From: Pseudomonadota bacterium
GTDB lineage: Bacteria; Pseudomonadota; Gammaproteobacteria; Steroidobacterales; Steroidobacteraceae
NCBI GenBank assembly: GCA_021781775.1
Contig: JAJXWE010000004.1
Coordinates: 1-16,863, forward strand
DNA length: 16,863 nucleotides
Reading direction: 5' to 3'
Of the stretch, positions 1 to 7,341 are shown one piece after another. Positions within the stretch are counted from its first letter, which is position 1, and every line of letters begins with the position of its first letter. A program made the translations under genes and the position numbers. Under the pieces are notes generated by a model that had not been told where the DNA came from, did no database searches, and saw only the letters and a program-made list of their open reading frames with translations.

Positions 1-1222
1 GCTCGCCCACCGTGGTCATGTGCTTGAAGCGGTGGTTGTACTTGGCCGGGGTGTCGGGTCCGGCGCGGCGCAGGGCGCGGATCGCCGTCGGCGAGGTGTG
101 GAAGATGTTGACGCCGAGCTCCTCGGCGATGCGCCAGAGGCGCCCGGCGTCCGGGAAGGTGGGCACCCCTTCGTAAATCACCGAGGTCGCCGCCAGCGCG
201 AGCGGCCCGTACACAATGTACGAATGCCCGGTGATCCACCCGACGTCGGCCATGCACCAGTAGACATCTTCCGGGTGGATATCCTCTATGTACTTGGAAG
301 TGCCGGCCACGTAGGCGAGGTAGCCCCCGGTCGAATGCTGGGCCGCCTTCGGTTTGCCCGTGGTGCCCGAGGTGTACATGAGGAACAGCGTGTCGTTGGC
401 GTCCATGATCTCGGGCGCCACCTCCTTGCCCCGGTATTCGGCGAGCGCCTCATCGACGAAGAAGTCCCGCTGCTTCAGCATCGGCGCTTCGCTCCGGTAC
501 TGTCCGGGATAGCGTCTCCAGAACAGCACCTTCTCGATCTCGATCCCGTCCCTCGCGGCCTCGGCCACCGTCGGTTCGGCCTTTTTCCCGTGATCGATGA
601 GCTTGCCGGCGCGCTGATACGCATCCATCGTGATGAGCACGCGGCTGCCGGAATCGACGATGCGGTGCGCGCAGGCGGAGGCGGAGAAGCCGCTGAACAC
701 CTGCGAATGAATCACCCCGAGCCGGGCGCAGGCGAGCATCGTGATCGGCAGCTCGAGCGTCATAGGCAGGTGCAGCGTGACGCGATCGCCGCGCTTGAGG
801 CCACAGAAGTCCCGCAGCATCGCCGCCACTTCGTTGACGCGCCGGTGGAGCTGCTGGTAGGTGAGGGCGATGATCGGCTCGCCCTCCTGCTCGGGCACGA
901 AGTAGAAGGCCGTCTTGTTGCGATGACTCGCCAGGTGCCGGTCGACGCAGTTGTGGCAGGCGTTGAGTTTGCCGCCCACGAACCATTTGAAAAACGGCGG
1001 CCGGGAGCTGTCGAGGGTCGTGTGCCAGTATTGCTTCCAGTCGAGCAGGTCGGCGTATTCGCGAAAGCATTCCGGGAAATTCTCCTCCGAGAAGCGCTCG
1101 AAGATGGCCGCATCGGTGAGGTACGCCTGGCCGATGAATTTTGACGGCGGCGGGATGTGGTTCTCCTCCCGCCAATGCGCGGCGATGATCGCTCCATCGG
1201 CTACAACATCGATCGTACTCAT
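1..1222 (-). CDS. acs: Acetyl-CoA synthetase (AMP-forming), N-terminal part, cut by window start
   Basis: It activates acetate to acetyl-CoA through acetyl-AMP in the cytoplasm. The frame is open from ATG at 1222 to the window edge (407 codons; the family is about 650 residues), so the C-terminal lid domain is missing. Visible: an N-terminal ACS region (residues ~30-95), a GDRV segment near 145-148, the P-loop-like motif YTSGTTGKPK at ~283-292, and the family signature DVGWITGHSYIVYGPL at ~326-341. The P-loop is followed by Ala where most Acs proteins have Gly, so this is a somewhat divergent member. The residues that set the acyl pocket lie beyond the window, so acetate specificity is inferred from similarity and from the nearby acetate permease. 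GGAGAG upstream of 1222 supports the start. It lies downstream of the CbrB-like regulator on the same strand, behind its own sigma-54 promoter at 1538-1553. Propionyl-CoA synthetase is the main alternative. Confidence 0.9.
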   Translation of the reverse strand, partial: MSTIDVVADGAIIAAHWREENHIPPPSKFIGQAYLTDAAIFERFSEENFPECFREYADLLDWKQYWHTTLDSSRPPFFKWFVGGKLNACHNCVDRHLASHRNKTAFYFVPEQEGEPIIALTYQQLHRRVNEVAAMLRDFCGLKRGDRVTLHLPMTLELPITMLACARLGVIHSQVFSGFSASACAHRIVDSGSRVLITMDAYQRAGKLIDHGKKAEPTVAEAARDGIEIEKVLFWRRYPGQYRSEAPMLKQRDFFVDEALAEYRGKEVAPEIMDANDTLFLMYTSGTTGKPKAAQHSTGGYLAYVAGTSKYIEDIHPEDVYWCMADVGWITGHSYIVYGPLALAATSVIYEGVPTFPDAGRLWRIAEELGVNIFHTSPTAIRALRRAGPDTPAKYNHRFKHMTTVGE

Positions 1223-1432
1223 ATCGCTCTCTCCACAACTGTTTTGAGCTGGATTGGGACAGCGGTCGCGGCGGCGCGATGGGTGAGGACAGCAGCCCGG
1301 CCCCCGGACGTCGCGTCCGATGGTTCGCCCGTTGCTCGTCCCCTCCCGAGTCCCCTCCCGGAACCCTTCCGCCTCGCTCTGCTGCTGCGCGCGAGTCCTG
1401 GACGCTCTTAAGCCCACCCGTGCGACGCAAGC

Positions 1433-1454
1433 CTCGCCCCTCTTTCGGGGCGAG
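1433..1454. other. Hairpin in the long leader upstream of acs
   Basis: A perfect 8-bp stem, CTCGCCCC (1433-1440) and GGGGCGAG (1447-1454), encloses a 6-nt loop. Neither strand has a T-run after it, so it does not look like an intrinsic terminator. If the sigma-54 promoter at 1538-1553 starts transcription near 1527, the hairpin lies in the ~305-nt untranslated leader of acs. It could stabilise the leader or belong to a small RNA. No function is shown by the sequence. Confidence 0.45.
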
Positions 1455-1537
1455 CGCGTTGCGCCGTCCAAAATCACGTCCGCGATGGTGCCGCGGCTTA
1501 CCCCCGCGCGGATCGCTTTACAGTCCCGCAAAATTGA

Positions 1538-1553
1538 TGCAAGAGCAATGCCA
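1538..1553 (-). promoter_or_regulatory. Sigma-54 (-24/-12) promoter for acs
   Basis: Read on the minus strand the sequence is TGGCATTGCTCTTGCA. It matches the consensus TGGCAC-N5-TTGCA at all but one of the specified positions and has the obligatory GG-N10-GC spacing. The -12 C is at 1539, which places the start of transcription near 1527, about 305 nt before the acs ATG. Twin dyads at 1596-1630 lie upstream in the position expected of an enhancer. The encoded NtrC-family activator carries the GAFTGA loop needed to contact sigma-54. Seen: sequence and spacing. Inferred: activity. Confidence 0.85.
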
Positions 1554-1595
1554 GTGGAAAATGCCGGTGATCGACGCCAAACCGCGGATGAGGGT

Positions 1596-1630
1596 GTTAC
1601 CTCAGGTAACGTCGTATTACGGCGCGTAAC
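1596..1630. promoter_or_regulatory. Tandem dyad enhancer upstream of the acs sigma-54 promoter
   Basis: Two 15-bp dyads, GTTACCTCAGGTAAC (1596-1610, perfect 7-bp arms) and ATTACGGCGCGTAAC (1616-1630), are separated by 5 bp, so equivalent positions repeat every 20 bp (about two helical turns). Their centre is ~86 bp upstream of the predicted start, typical for NtrC-family enhancers. The same layout recurs at 6131-6165 before the second sigma-54 promoter. The half-sites GTTAC/GTAAC resemble those I recall for Pseudomonas CbrB, though the spacing here may differ. The likely binder is the CbrB-like protein encoded at 1675-3054. Confidence 0.8.
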
Positions 1631-1674
1631 AGGACGCGGGGACCCTCTTGGACCCATCGTCAAGCGCCCGAGGC

Positions 1675-3054
1675 TCAGTTCGAGCTCTCTGGCAAACGGC
1701 GTGGGATGCCCATGCGCTGGCGCCGCTGCCAGAGCGACTTGCGGCTGATCCCGAGCCGCCGCGCCAGCTCGGACTCGGTCAGCTGGTGCTGGTGGCGCAG
1801 CACGAAGTCGCGGAAATACTCATCCAGGTTCAGCTCCCCGCGCAGCTGGGCCCGCGGCCCGTCCGCGAGCCCGAGATGCTCGACATCGATCACCGTTCCC
1901 TCGCACAGAATCGCGGCGCGCTCGAGGCAGTTGGCCAGCTCGCGCACGTTGCCGGGCCAGGAATGCCCTCGCAGCTGCGCTCGCGCCGCGGCGCTGATCG
2001 AAAGCTGCTCGCGCCCGAGGCGCGCGGCAACCGCAGGCAGCATCTGGTCGATCAGCAGATCCACATCGCCGCCGCGCTCGCGCAGCGGCGGCAAGCGGAT
2101 TTCGATGACCCGCAGGCGAAAGTAAAGGTCCTCGCGGAATCCGCCGTCGGCCACCATGTGCGCCAAGTCGCGATGCGTGGCGGCGAGCACCCGCACGTCG
2201 ACCCGGTACGCGCTCGCCGCACCGACGGCGCGCACCTCACCGTCCTGCAGCGCGCGCAGCAGCCTCGCTTGGGCGGGTGGCGCGAGCTCGCCGATCTCGT
2301 CGAGAAACAGCGTGCCGCCGTGCGCGGCCTTGAACAGGCCGGGCTTGCTCTGGCTCGCGCCGGTGAACGCGCCACGCTCGTGACCGAAAAGCTCGGTCTC
2401 GATCAGTGTCTCGGGAATGGCCGCGCAGTTGACCGGCACGAACGGTCCCCCGATACGCCGGCTGCCCGCGTGGATCGCGCGGGCGATCAGCTCCTTGCCG
2501 GTGCCCGATTCGCCGAGGATCAGCACCGTGGCGTCGGTGCCGGCGACGCGGCCGACGGTTTTGGCCACTTCGCCCATCGGCGGCGAGTGCCCGATGATGC
2601 CGTCGATGGGCCAGCTCCGTGCCAAGTCCTGCGCCATGGCGCGGTTGGAGCGGACTAGGCGGGCCTGCTCCAGCAGCCGGCGCGCGGTCAGCAACAGCTC
2701 TTCGAAGTCGAACGGCTTGGCGATGTAATCGGCCGCGCCGCGCTTGATGCACTCGACCGCCGAGGCGATGCTGGCATAGCTGGTCACGATCAGCACCGGC
2801 ACACCGGTGCTCGAGCCCACCAGCTCGATGCCCGGCGCATCCGGTAGCCGCAGGTCGGCGATGACCAAGTCGAAGCCGCGCGGGTCGAGCTCGAGCGCCT
2901 GGGCCACGCTGGCGGCTTCGGCGGTCTGATACCCCTCGCGCCCGAGGCGCTTGGCGATCTGTCCGCGGATCAGCGGTTCGTCCTCGACGATGAGGATCCG
3001 GGCGTTGAGAGACGCCCCGCGTGCGCCGAGGGATGTATCCGAAGAGTTTGTCAT
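1675..3054 (-). CDS. cbrB: NtrC-family sigma-54-dependent response regulator (CbrB-like)
   Basis: This cytoplasmic DNA-binding activator is probably phosphorylated by the kinase encoded just upstream. Its 459 residues contain three domains. The receiver domain (~17-130) has acidic residues near 24-26, phospho-acceptor Asp67 (IADLRLP), Thr91 and Lys113. The AAA+ sigma-54 interaction domain (~152-380) has Walker A GESGTGKE (181-188), the GAFTGA loop (228-233) and Walker B LFLDEI (~249-254). A Fis-type helix-turn-helix lies at the C-terminus (~415-450). All key residues are present. The start ATG overlaps the kinase stop by 4 bp (ATGA), showing translational coupling. Length and partner match CbrB of Pseudomonas, a carbon/nitrogen-balance regulator, but the acetate neighbours suggest a narrower local role. 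Orthology is inferred; membership of the sigma-54 activator family is certain. Confidence 0.93.
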   Translation of the reverse strand: MTNSSDTSLGARGASLNARILIVEDEPLIRGQIAKRLGREGYQTAEAASVAQALELDPRGFDLVIADLRLPDAPGIELVGSSTGVPVLIVTSYASIASAVECIKRGAADYIAKPFDFEELLLTARRLLEQARLVRSNRAMAQDLARSWPIDGIIGHSPPMGEVAKTVGRVAGTDATVLILGESGTGKELIARAIHAGSRRIGGPFVPVNCAAIPETLIETELFGHERGAFTGASQSKPGLFKAAHGGTLFLDEIGELAPPAQARLLRALQDGEVRAVGAASAYRVDVRVLAATHRDLAHMVADGGFREDLYFRLRVIEIRLPPLRERGGDVDLLIDQMLPAVAARLGREQLSISAAARAQLRGHSWPGNVRELANCLERAAILCEGTVIDVEHLGLADGPRAQLRGELNLDEYFRDFVLRHQHQLTESELARRLGISRKSLWQRRQRMGIPRRLPESSN

Positions 3055-5918
3055 GCGACTTGGCCCAGGGTGGGTTGCGGCAGAAACACTTCGACCCGGG
3101 TGCCCACGCCCGGGGTGCTTTCGATCTGTACGCGACCGCCATGGTCACGCACGATGCCATACACGACCGAGAGTCCGAGCCCCGTGCCACGCCCAGGCGC
3201 CTTGGTGGTGAAAAACGGCTCGAACACCCGATCCAGTGATTCCCGCGGGATGCCGCAGCCTTGGTCTTCGACCTTGAAGCTCACGCCCTCCCCGGAGGTC
3301 CTCGCGCGCACGCGGATGGCGCTGTCGGCCGGCGAGGCGTCCGCCGCATTGGTCAGAAGATTCACCAGCACCTGCAGGATCTGCTGGCGGTCGCCCGCCA
3401 GCTCGAGCGACGGGGGCACGAGGTTGACAAAATGGAGCCGCTCGTGGAGGTGGGCCAGACCGACCAGCCGCAGCGCATCGTCCACGCAGGCTGAGAGACT
3501 GAAGGGCTCCCTTCGGCGCGCTGAACCCGCGCCCGGGTGAGTGAACGACAGCAGCGTCGAGACGATCTGTTGGATGCGACGCGTCTGACTGAGAATATCC
3601 TCGAACGCGGCGCGCAGCTCCGCGCTCGCGTCGAGCATCAAATTCTGCGCCAGCGCGCTGATGCCGGTGAGCGGATTGCCGATCTCGTGCGCCACGCCGG
3701 CGGCCAGGGTGCCGATCGAGGCGAGCCGCTCGGTGTGTGCCAGTTCCGCCTCGAGCCGCCGCCGCGCGGTCAGGTCCTCGATCAGTAGGATGTTATCGCC
3801 TTCCGGTTCCGCGCCCACCGTCGCCTTGTGCAGATTGAGCCAAAGCGTGCCGCCCGGCGCGCTCAACTCCACCCGGTACTGGTGGGCGTCGTTCGCCGCC
3901 AGAAAGCCCGACAGCAGCTGCGCCCAGGGCGCCGGCAACTCCTCGACCCGGAGCCCGAGCGCGGCGTCCTCTGGCACGCTCGTGAACCGCGCCAAGCGCC
4001 GGTTCCACAGCCGCACCCGTCCATCACCGGAAACCGAGCAGGCGCCGATCGGCAGCTCGCGCAGCATTTGACGATGCAGGCGGCGCAGGTGGTCGAACTC
4101 GGCGGCGAGCCCCGTCAGCCGCCGCGCCGAGCGCTCCAGATATTCCTCGACCAGTCGGCCGGCGGGCTCGCGGGTGCCGAGCAGCGCCCACGCCTGATGG
4201 GGTCCGATCAAGCCCGAGAGGTTGCGCTCCAGGCAGTGCTCGAGTGCGAGCAGCGCGTGCGGCCGGGACTCCTGCGGGTCGAGCCGGCAGTCGGCGAGCG
4301 CGCGCTTGATCTCGCGCTCGGCGTCCGCCGGTCCGAGCGCGGCGCTCAGGCGGCCGGTGAGCTGCGCGACGCTCGGCACCTGCGGATCCTCGCGCAACAA
4401 GGGTGCATGCAGGCGAATCGCCTGATCGGCCAACCGCTCTCGGGTCCGCGGCCGGGTGGCGAGCGACACCACCACCAACAGGCTGATATTGATCGTGAGC
4501 GTCCAGAATGTCAGCGACGGCCAGTCGGGCGCGGCCGGATGAGGCGCAGACCCGAGCTGTACGCCGAACAGCGGCAGCATCAGCCGCACGAACCACACCG
4601 CCATGCCGCCGCTCGCGCCGGCGAGGAACCCGGCGCTCGTGGCGCGCGGCCAACTCAGCAGCGCAACGACCCCCGGCAGGAACTGCGTCACCGCCAGAAA
4701 CGAGATCACGCCCATCTGCACCAGTCCCTGGTTCTGGCGCATCACGACGTAGGCAAGGTAGCCAATGCCGATCACCGAGGCCAGCAGCAGCCTTCTCCAG
4801 CGGCGCAACTGCCGATACAGGTCCCCGCCGCTGCGCCGCGGCAACCACAGCGGCAGCGTGAGGTGGTTCAGGCACATGCCGCCGAGCGCCAAGGACTCCA
4901 CGATGAGCATGGCGCTCGCCGCCGAGACACCCCCGACGTACGCCAGCAGCGTCAACGCGTTACCGCCGTAGCGCCGGGCAAGGGCCAGCACGAAATAATC
5001 CGGCGGCGCCGCGCTCGCTGTCTTGATGCCCGCCCACAGGATGAGCGGAATCGGCAGATTGAGCAGCGCCAGGTAAAGCGGGTACAGCCACGAGGCGCTC
5101 CTCAGCCCCTCGCTCGCGCCGTTCTCGACGAACAGCATGTGAAAGCAGCGCGGCAGCAGGAAGGCCGCCGACGCGGCAAGCAGCAGAAGCGTCATCCAGC
5201 TGTCGCCGCCGACCGGTGCATACATCCTCGAGAGCAGCTGTGGGTGCCTCGAGAGCCAGCGACCGACACCCGACCAGCCGCCGAACACCACCACCACCAC
5301 GAACACGCCGGCGGTGAGCAGCGCCACGAGCTTGACGCTCGACTCGAACGCGATCGCCACCACCAAGCCTTCATGGCGGGCGCGCGGGCGCAGGTGGCGG
5401 GCCCCGAACGCTATGGCGAACAGTGCGATGAGCGCGCAGAACGCGGCCGCCAGGAGTGGGGAGTGGGCGGCGTGCCGCCCGGTCAGCACCTCCACCGAGC
5501 TGGTCACGGCGCGGATTTGCAGCGCCATGTACGGCAGCAGCCCGAGCAGCATGAACATCGTGACCAGCGGTCCGGTGAATCGGTTGGCATAGCGGAACGC
5601 CAACAGATCGGCCAGCGACTGCAGCTCGCGGTCGCGCACCACCCTCAGGATCGGTGAGAGCAGCAGAGGGGCCAGAAAGAACGTCAGCGTCACGCCGAGA
5701 TAGATGGTGAGGAAGAGAAAGCCGCGATGGTCCGCGAACCCGACGCTGCCGTAATAGGTCCAGGTGGTCGCGTAGACCCCGAGCGATAGCGAGAACGTCA
5801 CCGGATGGCGCGCGAGGCGCGCGGGCAGGACGCTACGCTCGGTCAGCCATGCCACCAGGAACAGCAGCGCGAGGTAGGCCAGCGCGACGAGGAGCAGTGT
5901 GACGAGGTCAATCGTCAT
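3051..5918 (-). CDS. cbrA: Transporter-like sensor histidine kinase (SSS-PAS-HK, CbrA-like)
   Basis: This inner-membrane sensor kinase has a sodium:solute-symporter-like N-terminal half (~1-495, about 13 hydrophobic segments), a charged helical linker (~510-605), a PAS-like domain (~620-715) and a kinase core. The core shows the H-box with His744 (GVAHEIGNPLTG), N-box Asn near 857 (LLTNAADAS), G1 (DQGCGIP), F-box (FEPFFTTK) and G2 (GRGTGLGLS). At 955 residues it is close to Pseudomonas CbrA. I chose the ATG at 5918 rather than an in-frame one at 5948: the protein then begins directly before the first helix, AGAGG lies just upstream, and the start overlaps the preceding small gene by 11 bp. 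Its stop overlaps the regulator start. CrbS is the alternative family, but it pairs with a LuxR-type regulator, whereas the partner here is NtrC-type. The ligand is unknown; histidine and acetate are both plausible. Confidence 0.92.
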   Translation of the reverse strand: MTIDLVTLLLVALAYLALLFLVAWLTERSVLPARLARHPVTFSLSLGVYATTWTYYGSVGFADHRGFLFLTIYLGVTLTFFLAPLLLSPILRVVRDRELQSLADLLAFRYANRFTGPLVTMFMLLGLLPYMALQIRAVTSSVEVLTGRHAAHSPLLAAAFCALIALFAIAFGARHLRPRARHEGLVVAIAFESSVKLVALLTAGVFVVVVVFGGWSGVGRWLSRHPQLLSRMYAPVGGDSWMTLLLLAASAAFLLPRCFHMLFVENGASEGLRSASWLYPLYLALLNLPIPLILWAGIKTASAAPPDYFVLALARRYGGNALTLLAYVGGVSAASAMLIVESLALGGMCLNHLTLPLWLPRRSGGDLYRQLRRWRRLLLASVIGIGYLAYVVMRQNQGLVQMGVISFLAVTQFLPGVVALLSWPRATSAGFLAGASGGMAVWFVRLMLPLFGVQLGSAPHPAAPDWPSLTFWTLTINISLLVVVSLATRPRTRERLADQAIRLHAPLLREDPQVPSVAQLTGRLSAALGPADAEREIKRALADCRLDPQESRPHALLALEHCLERNLSGLIGPHQAWALLGTREPAGRLVEEYLERSARRLTGLAAEFDHLRRLHRQMLRELPIGACSVSGDGRVRLWNRRLARFTSVPEDAALGLRVEELPAPWAQLLSGFLAANDAHQYRVELSAPGGTLWLNLHKATVGAEPEGDNILLIEDLTARRRLEAELAHTERLASIGTLAAGVAHEIGNPLTGISALAQNLMLDASAELRAAFEDILSQTRRIQQIVSTLLSFTHPGAGSARRREPFSLSACVDDALRLVGLAHLHERLHFVNLVPPSLELAGDRQQILQVLVNLLTNAADASPADSAIRVRARTSGEGVSFKVEDQGCGIPRESLDRVFEPFFTTKAPGRGTGLGLSVVYGIVRDHGGRVQIESTPGVGTRVEVFLPQPTLGQVA

Positions 5919-6111
5919 GGCCTCTGCGGTGCGCCAGCCAGGCGGCAACGCCGATCAACAGCAGCCACATCAGATAGGGGGCCCACCAGCCGCGGGCCGG
6001 CGCGGCCCACAGCACCGCCGCCGGGCTTGCCAAGAGTACCGTCGCGATCCCGGTCAACGCCGCCGATTCGGCGCCGCGTTGTGGAGCGGTCTCGCCGCCT
6101 TTGCGGATCAT
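5908..6111 (-). CDS. Small two-helix membrane protein overlapping the sensor kinase (CbrX-like)
   Basis: This 67-residue protein has two hydrophobic segments (~17-36 and ~44-60) and a charged tail, HRRGHDD. Its stop lies 11 bp inside the kinase gene, so the two are probably translationally coupled. Small membrane ORFs are known before symporter-like proteins, and I recall a small conserved ORF, cbrX, overlapping cbrA in Pseudomonas. Sequence identity with that protein cannot be judged here. The role could be a structural subunit of the transporter-like half, or merely a ribosome-loading leader for the kinase. The start at 6111 has only a weak purine stretch (GGGGAAA) upstream. The enhancer-like dyads at 6131-6165 begin just 20 bp before it. 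Confidence 0.75.
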   Translation of the reverse strand: MIRKGGETAPQRGAESAALTGIATVLLASPAAVLWAAPARGWWAPYLMWLLLIGVAAWLAHRRGHDD

Positions 6112-6130
6112 TCAGGTTTCCCCGCCCAGT

Positions 6131-6165
6131 GTTACCAAGGGTAGCACACAGTTGCCGCCGGTAGC
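6131..6165. promoter_or_regulatory. Tandem dyad enhancer between cbrX-like gene and outer-membrane protein gene
   Basis: Two dyads, GTTACCAAGGGTAGC (6131-6145) and GTTGCCGCCGGTAGC (6151-6165), are separated by 5 bp, giving the same 15-5-15 layout and 20-bp period as the site at 1596-1630. The arms fit GTTRC-N5-GTARC. Their centre is ~142 bp upstream of the predicted sigma-54 start near 6290. The site also lies only 20-54 bp upstream of the divergent CbrX-like start, so the bound regulator could also affect its own operon. Confidence 0.75.
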
Positions 6166-6263
6166 GACCGGACAGGTGCCCGCAAGCCGAATCGGACAAA
6201 GACGTACGACCAAGCTACTGTTAACCAAAAGGTTTTTCGACCGACGTTCGTGCGTCCCCGGGC

Positions 6264-6279
6264 TGGCAAACCACTTGCA
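6264..6279 (+). promoter_or_regulatory. Sigma-54 (-24/-12) promoter for the outer-membrane protein and satP
   Basis: The sequence TGGCAAACCACTTGCA matches TGGCAC-N5-TTGCA at all but one specified position, with GG-N10-GC spacing. The -12 C at 6278 predicts a start near 6290 and a ~97-nt leader before the ATG at 6387. It closely resembles the acs promoter on the other strand and has the same enhancer type upstream. Confidence 0.87.
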
Positions 6280-6386
6280 TGTGACACGGCGCAAGGCGGG
6301 ATGAATGACTCGGGGGCGCCGCCGCCCCACAGTCGGATGGGAAACACCTCCGGGGATCCTACAGGCACATTGGGAGAATCCGAGTG

Positions 6387-7310
6387 ATGCGCACACACCC
6401 GTTGTCATCGCGACACCCGATCGTTCGCACATCCTTGAGGGCTGCGGCGGGGATCGCTCTCGCAATAGCCGCGCTGCCGGCCTCGGCGGCCAATCCCCCA
6501 TTCGCGATCGTCGGCCCGACGGAATGGAACCTGCCCATCGTGCCCTCGGCCAATGTATTCATTCAGAGTTTCTACGTGCAGAACAGCGACGTCGCCTACA
6601 ACCGCAACGCCCGCGAGGTCGCCGGCCCCGATGCGCACGCGTACGTGGGACTGTCGCGCTGGGCGCATCTGTTCTCGTTCAAGGCACTGCCCAAGGTGGG
6701 GTTTTTCTGGGAGTACCTGCAGCCGGAAGTCGACGTGCAGCCCTCCGGAAATTCAAACAGCGTGACCGGCATGGGGGATCCACTGTTCGACTTCGCCGCC
6801 TATATCCGGCCGACCGACTCCTTCACGATCGGCTATCAGAACCTTCTGTCGGTTCCCATCGGCAACAACACCCTGTCGAATCACGCGTGGATAGAGTACC
6901 CGACGGTCATCTTTGACTGGCACCCGAGCGGCTCACATTGGTTCGACAAATTCGGTGACGACGGCACCGTCGGCGCCGGCATCTCCTCGACGGTGCGCAA
7001 CACGGCCTGCGCGGGCGTAGGCGAGGACTGCAACGTGGGCGACACCTACTTCGTGCAGGACTCCATTCGCTACCAGGTCACTTCGTGGTTTGCGCCTTTC
7101 GTGGACGACATATACCAGGGTCAGTCCTCCGGCCACACCGAGGTCACCCACACCCGCATCTTCGGCAATTTCGAGAACGACATCGGCGGCGGGGCGAAGT
7201 TCAATTTCACGCCGAAGCGGTGGCTCGCGGTTTGGTATCTGACGAGCACCGCAGGTAACAACACCGTCAAGACGAAATCCATCTACTTCCGCTTCGTCAA
7301 CATCTTCTGA
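6387..7310 (+). CDS. Outer-membrane transporter-like protein (phenol MetA/SphA-type beta-barrel)
   Basis: The 307-residue protein begins with a clear signal peptide (basic n-region, helix ~16-30, cleavage likely after PASA at 34) and ends in phenylalanine with alternating aromatic residues (YFRFVNIF), typical of outer-membrane beta-barrels. The body resembles the phenol-degradation MetA-like family of putative substrate porins. The motif MGDPLFDFAAY (~130) and many amphipathic strands fit this. ATG 6387 is preferred over GTG 6384 because GGGAGA at 6372-6377 is better spaced; both are in frame. It lies 31 bp before satP, behind a sigma-54 promoter, and so probably helps acetate or another small organic acid cross the outer membrane. 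Substrate is inferred only from context. Confidence 0.75.
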   Translation: MRTHPLSSRHPIVRTSLRAAAGIALAIAALPASAANPPFAIVGPTEWNLPIVPSANVFIQSFYVQNSDVAYNRNAREVAGPDAHAYVGLSRWAHLFSFKALPKVGFFWEYLQPEVDVQPSGNSNSVTGMGDPLFDFAAYIRPTDSFTIGYQNLLSVPIGNNTLSNHAWIEYPTVIFDWHPSGSHWFDKFGDDGTVGAGISSTVRNTACAGVGEDCNVGDTYFVQDSIRYQVTSWFAPFVDDIYQGQSSGHTEVTHTRIFGNFENDIGGGAKFNFTPKRWLAVWYLTSTAGNNTVKTKSIYFRFVNIF

Positions 7311-7323
7311 GCGCCGCGGCGCT
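7310..7323. other. Palindrome between outer-membrane protein gene and satP
   Basis: AGCGCCGCGGCGCT is a perfect 14-bp palindrome beginning at the last base of the upstream stop codon. In RNA it would form a short stem with a tiny loop. There is no T-run, so readthrough into satP is expected. It may mark an RNA processing or stability point between the two genes, but could be chance in GC-rich DNA. Confidence 0.35.
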
Positions 7324-7341
7324 TGCCTGGGGGTATACACA

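Noticed and set aside
20..1144. 374-residue plus-strand open frame
   Set aside because: It is antisense to acs, which shows clear family motifs throughout this stretch. The plus frame has none.
1433..1454. Hairpin as an intrinsic terminator for the regulator gene
   Set aside because: No U-run follows on the minus strand, and it lies downstream of the predicted acs start, so termination there would stop acs.
4959..4972. GTTAC-CGCC-GTAGC as another enhancer dyad
   Set aside because: The spacer is 4 rather than 5 bp, there is no tandem partner 20 bp away and no -24/-12 element, and it lies inside the kinase coding sequence.
3828..5657. 609-residue open frame on the plus strand
   Set aside because: It lies antisense to the sensor kinase. 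Its His/Gln/Arg-rich composition is that of a frame shadowing GC-rich coding DNA, and the kinase has complete domains.
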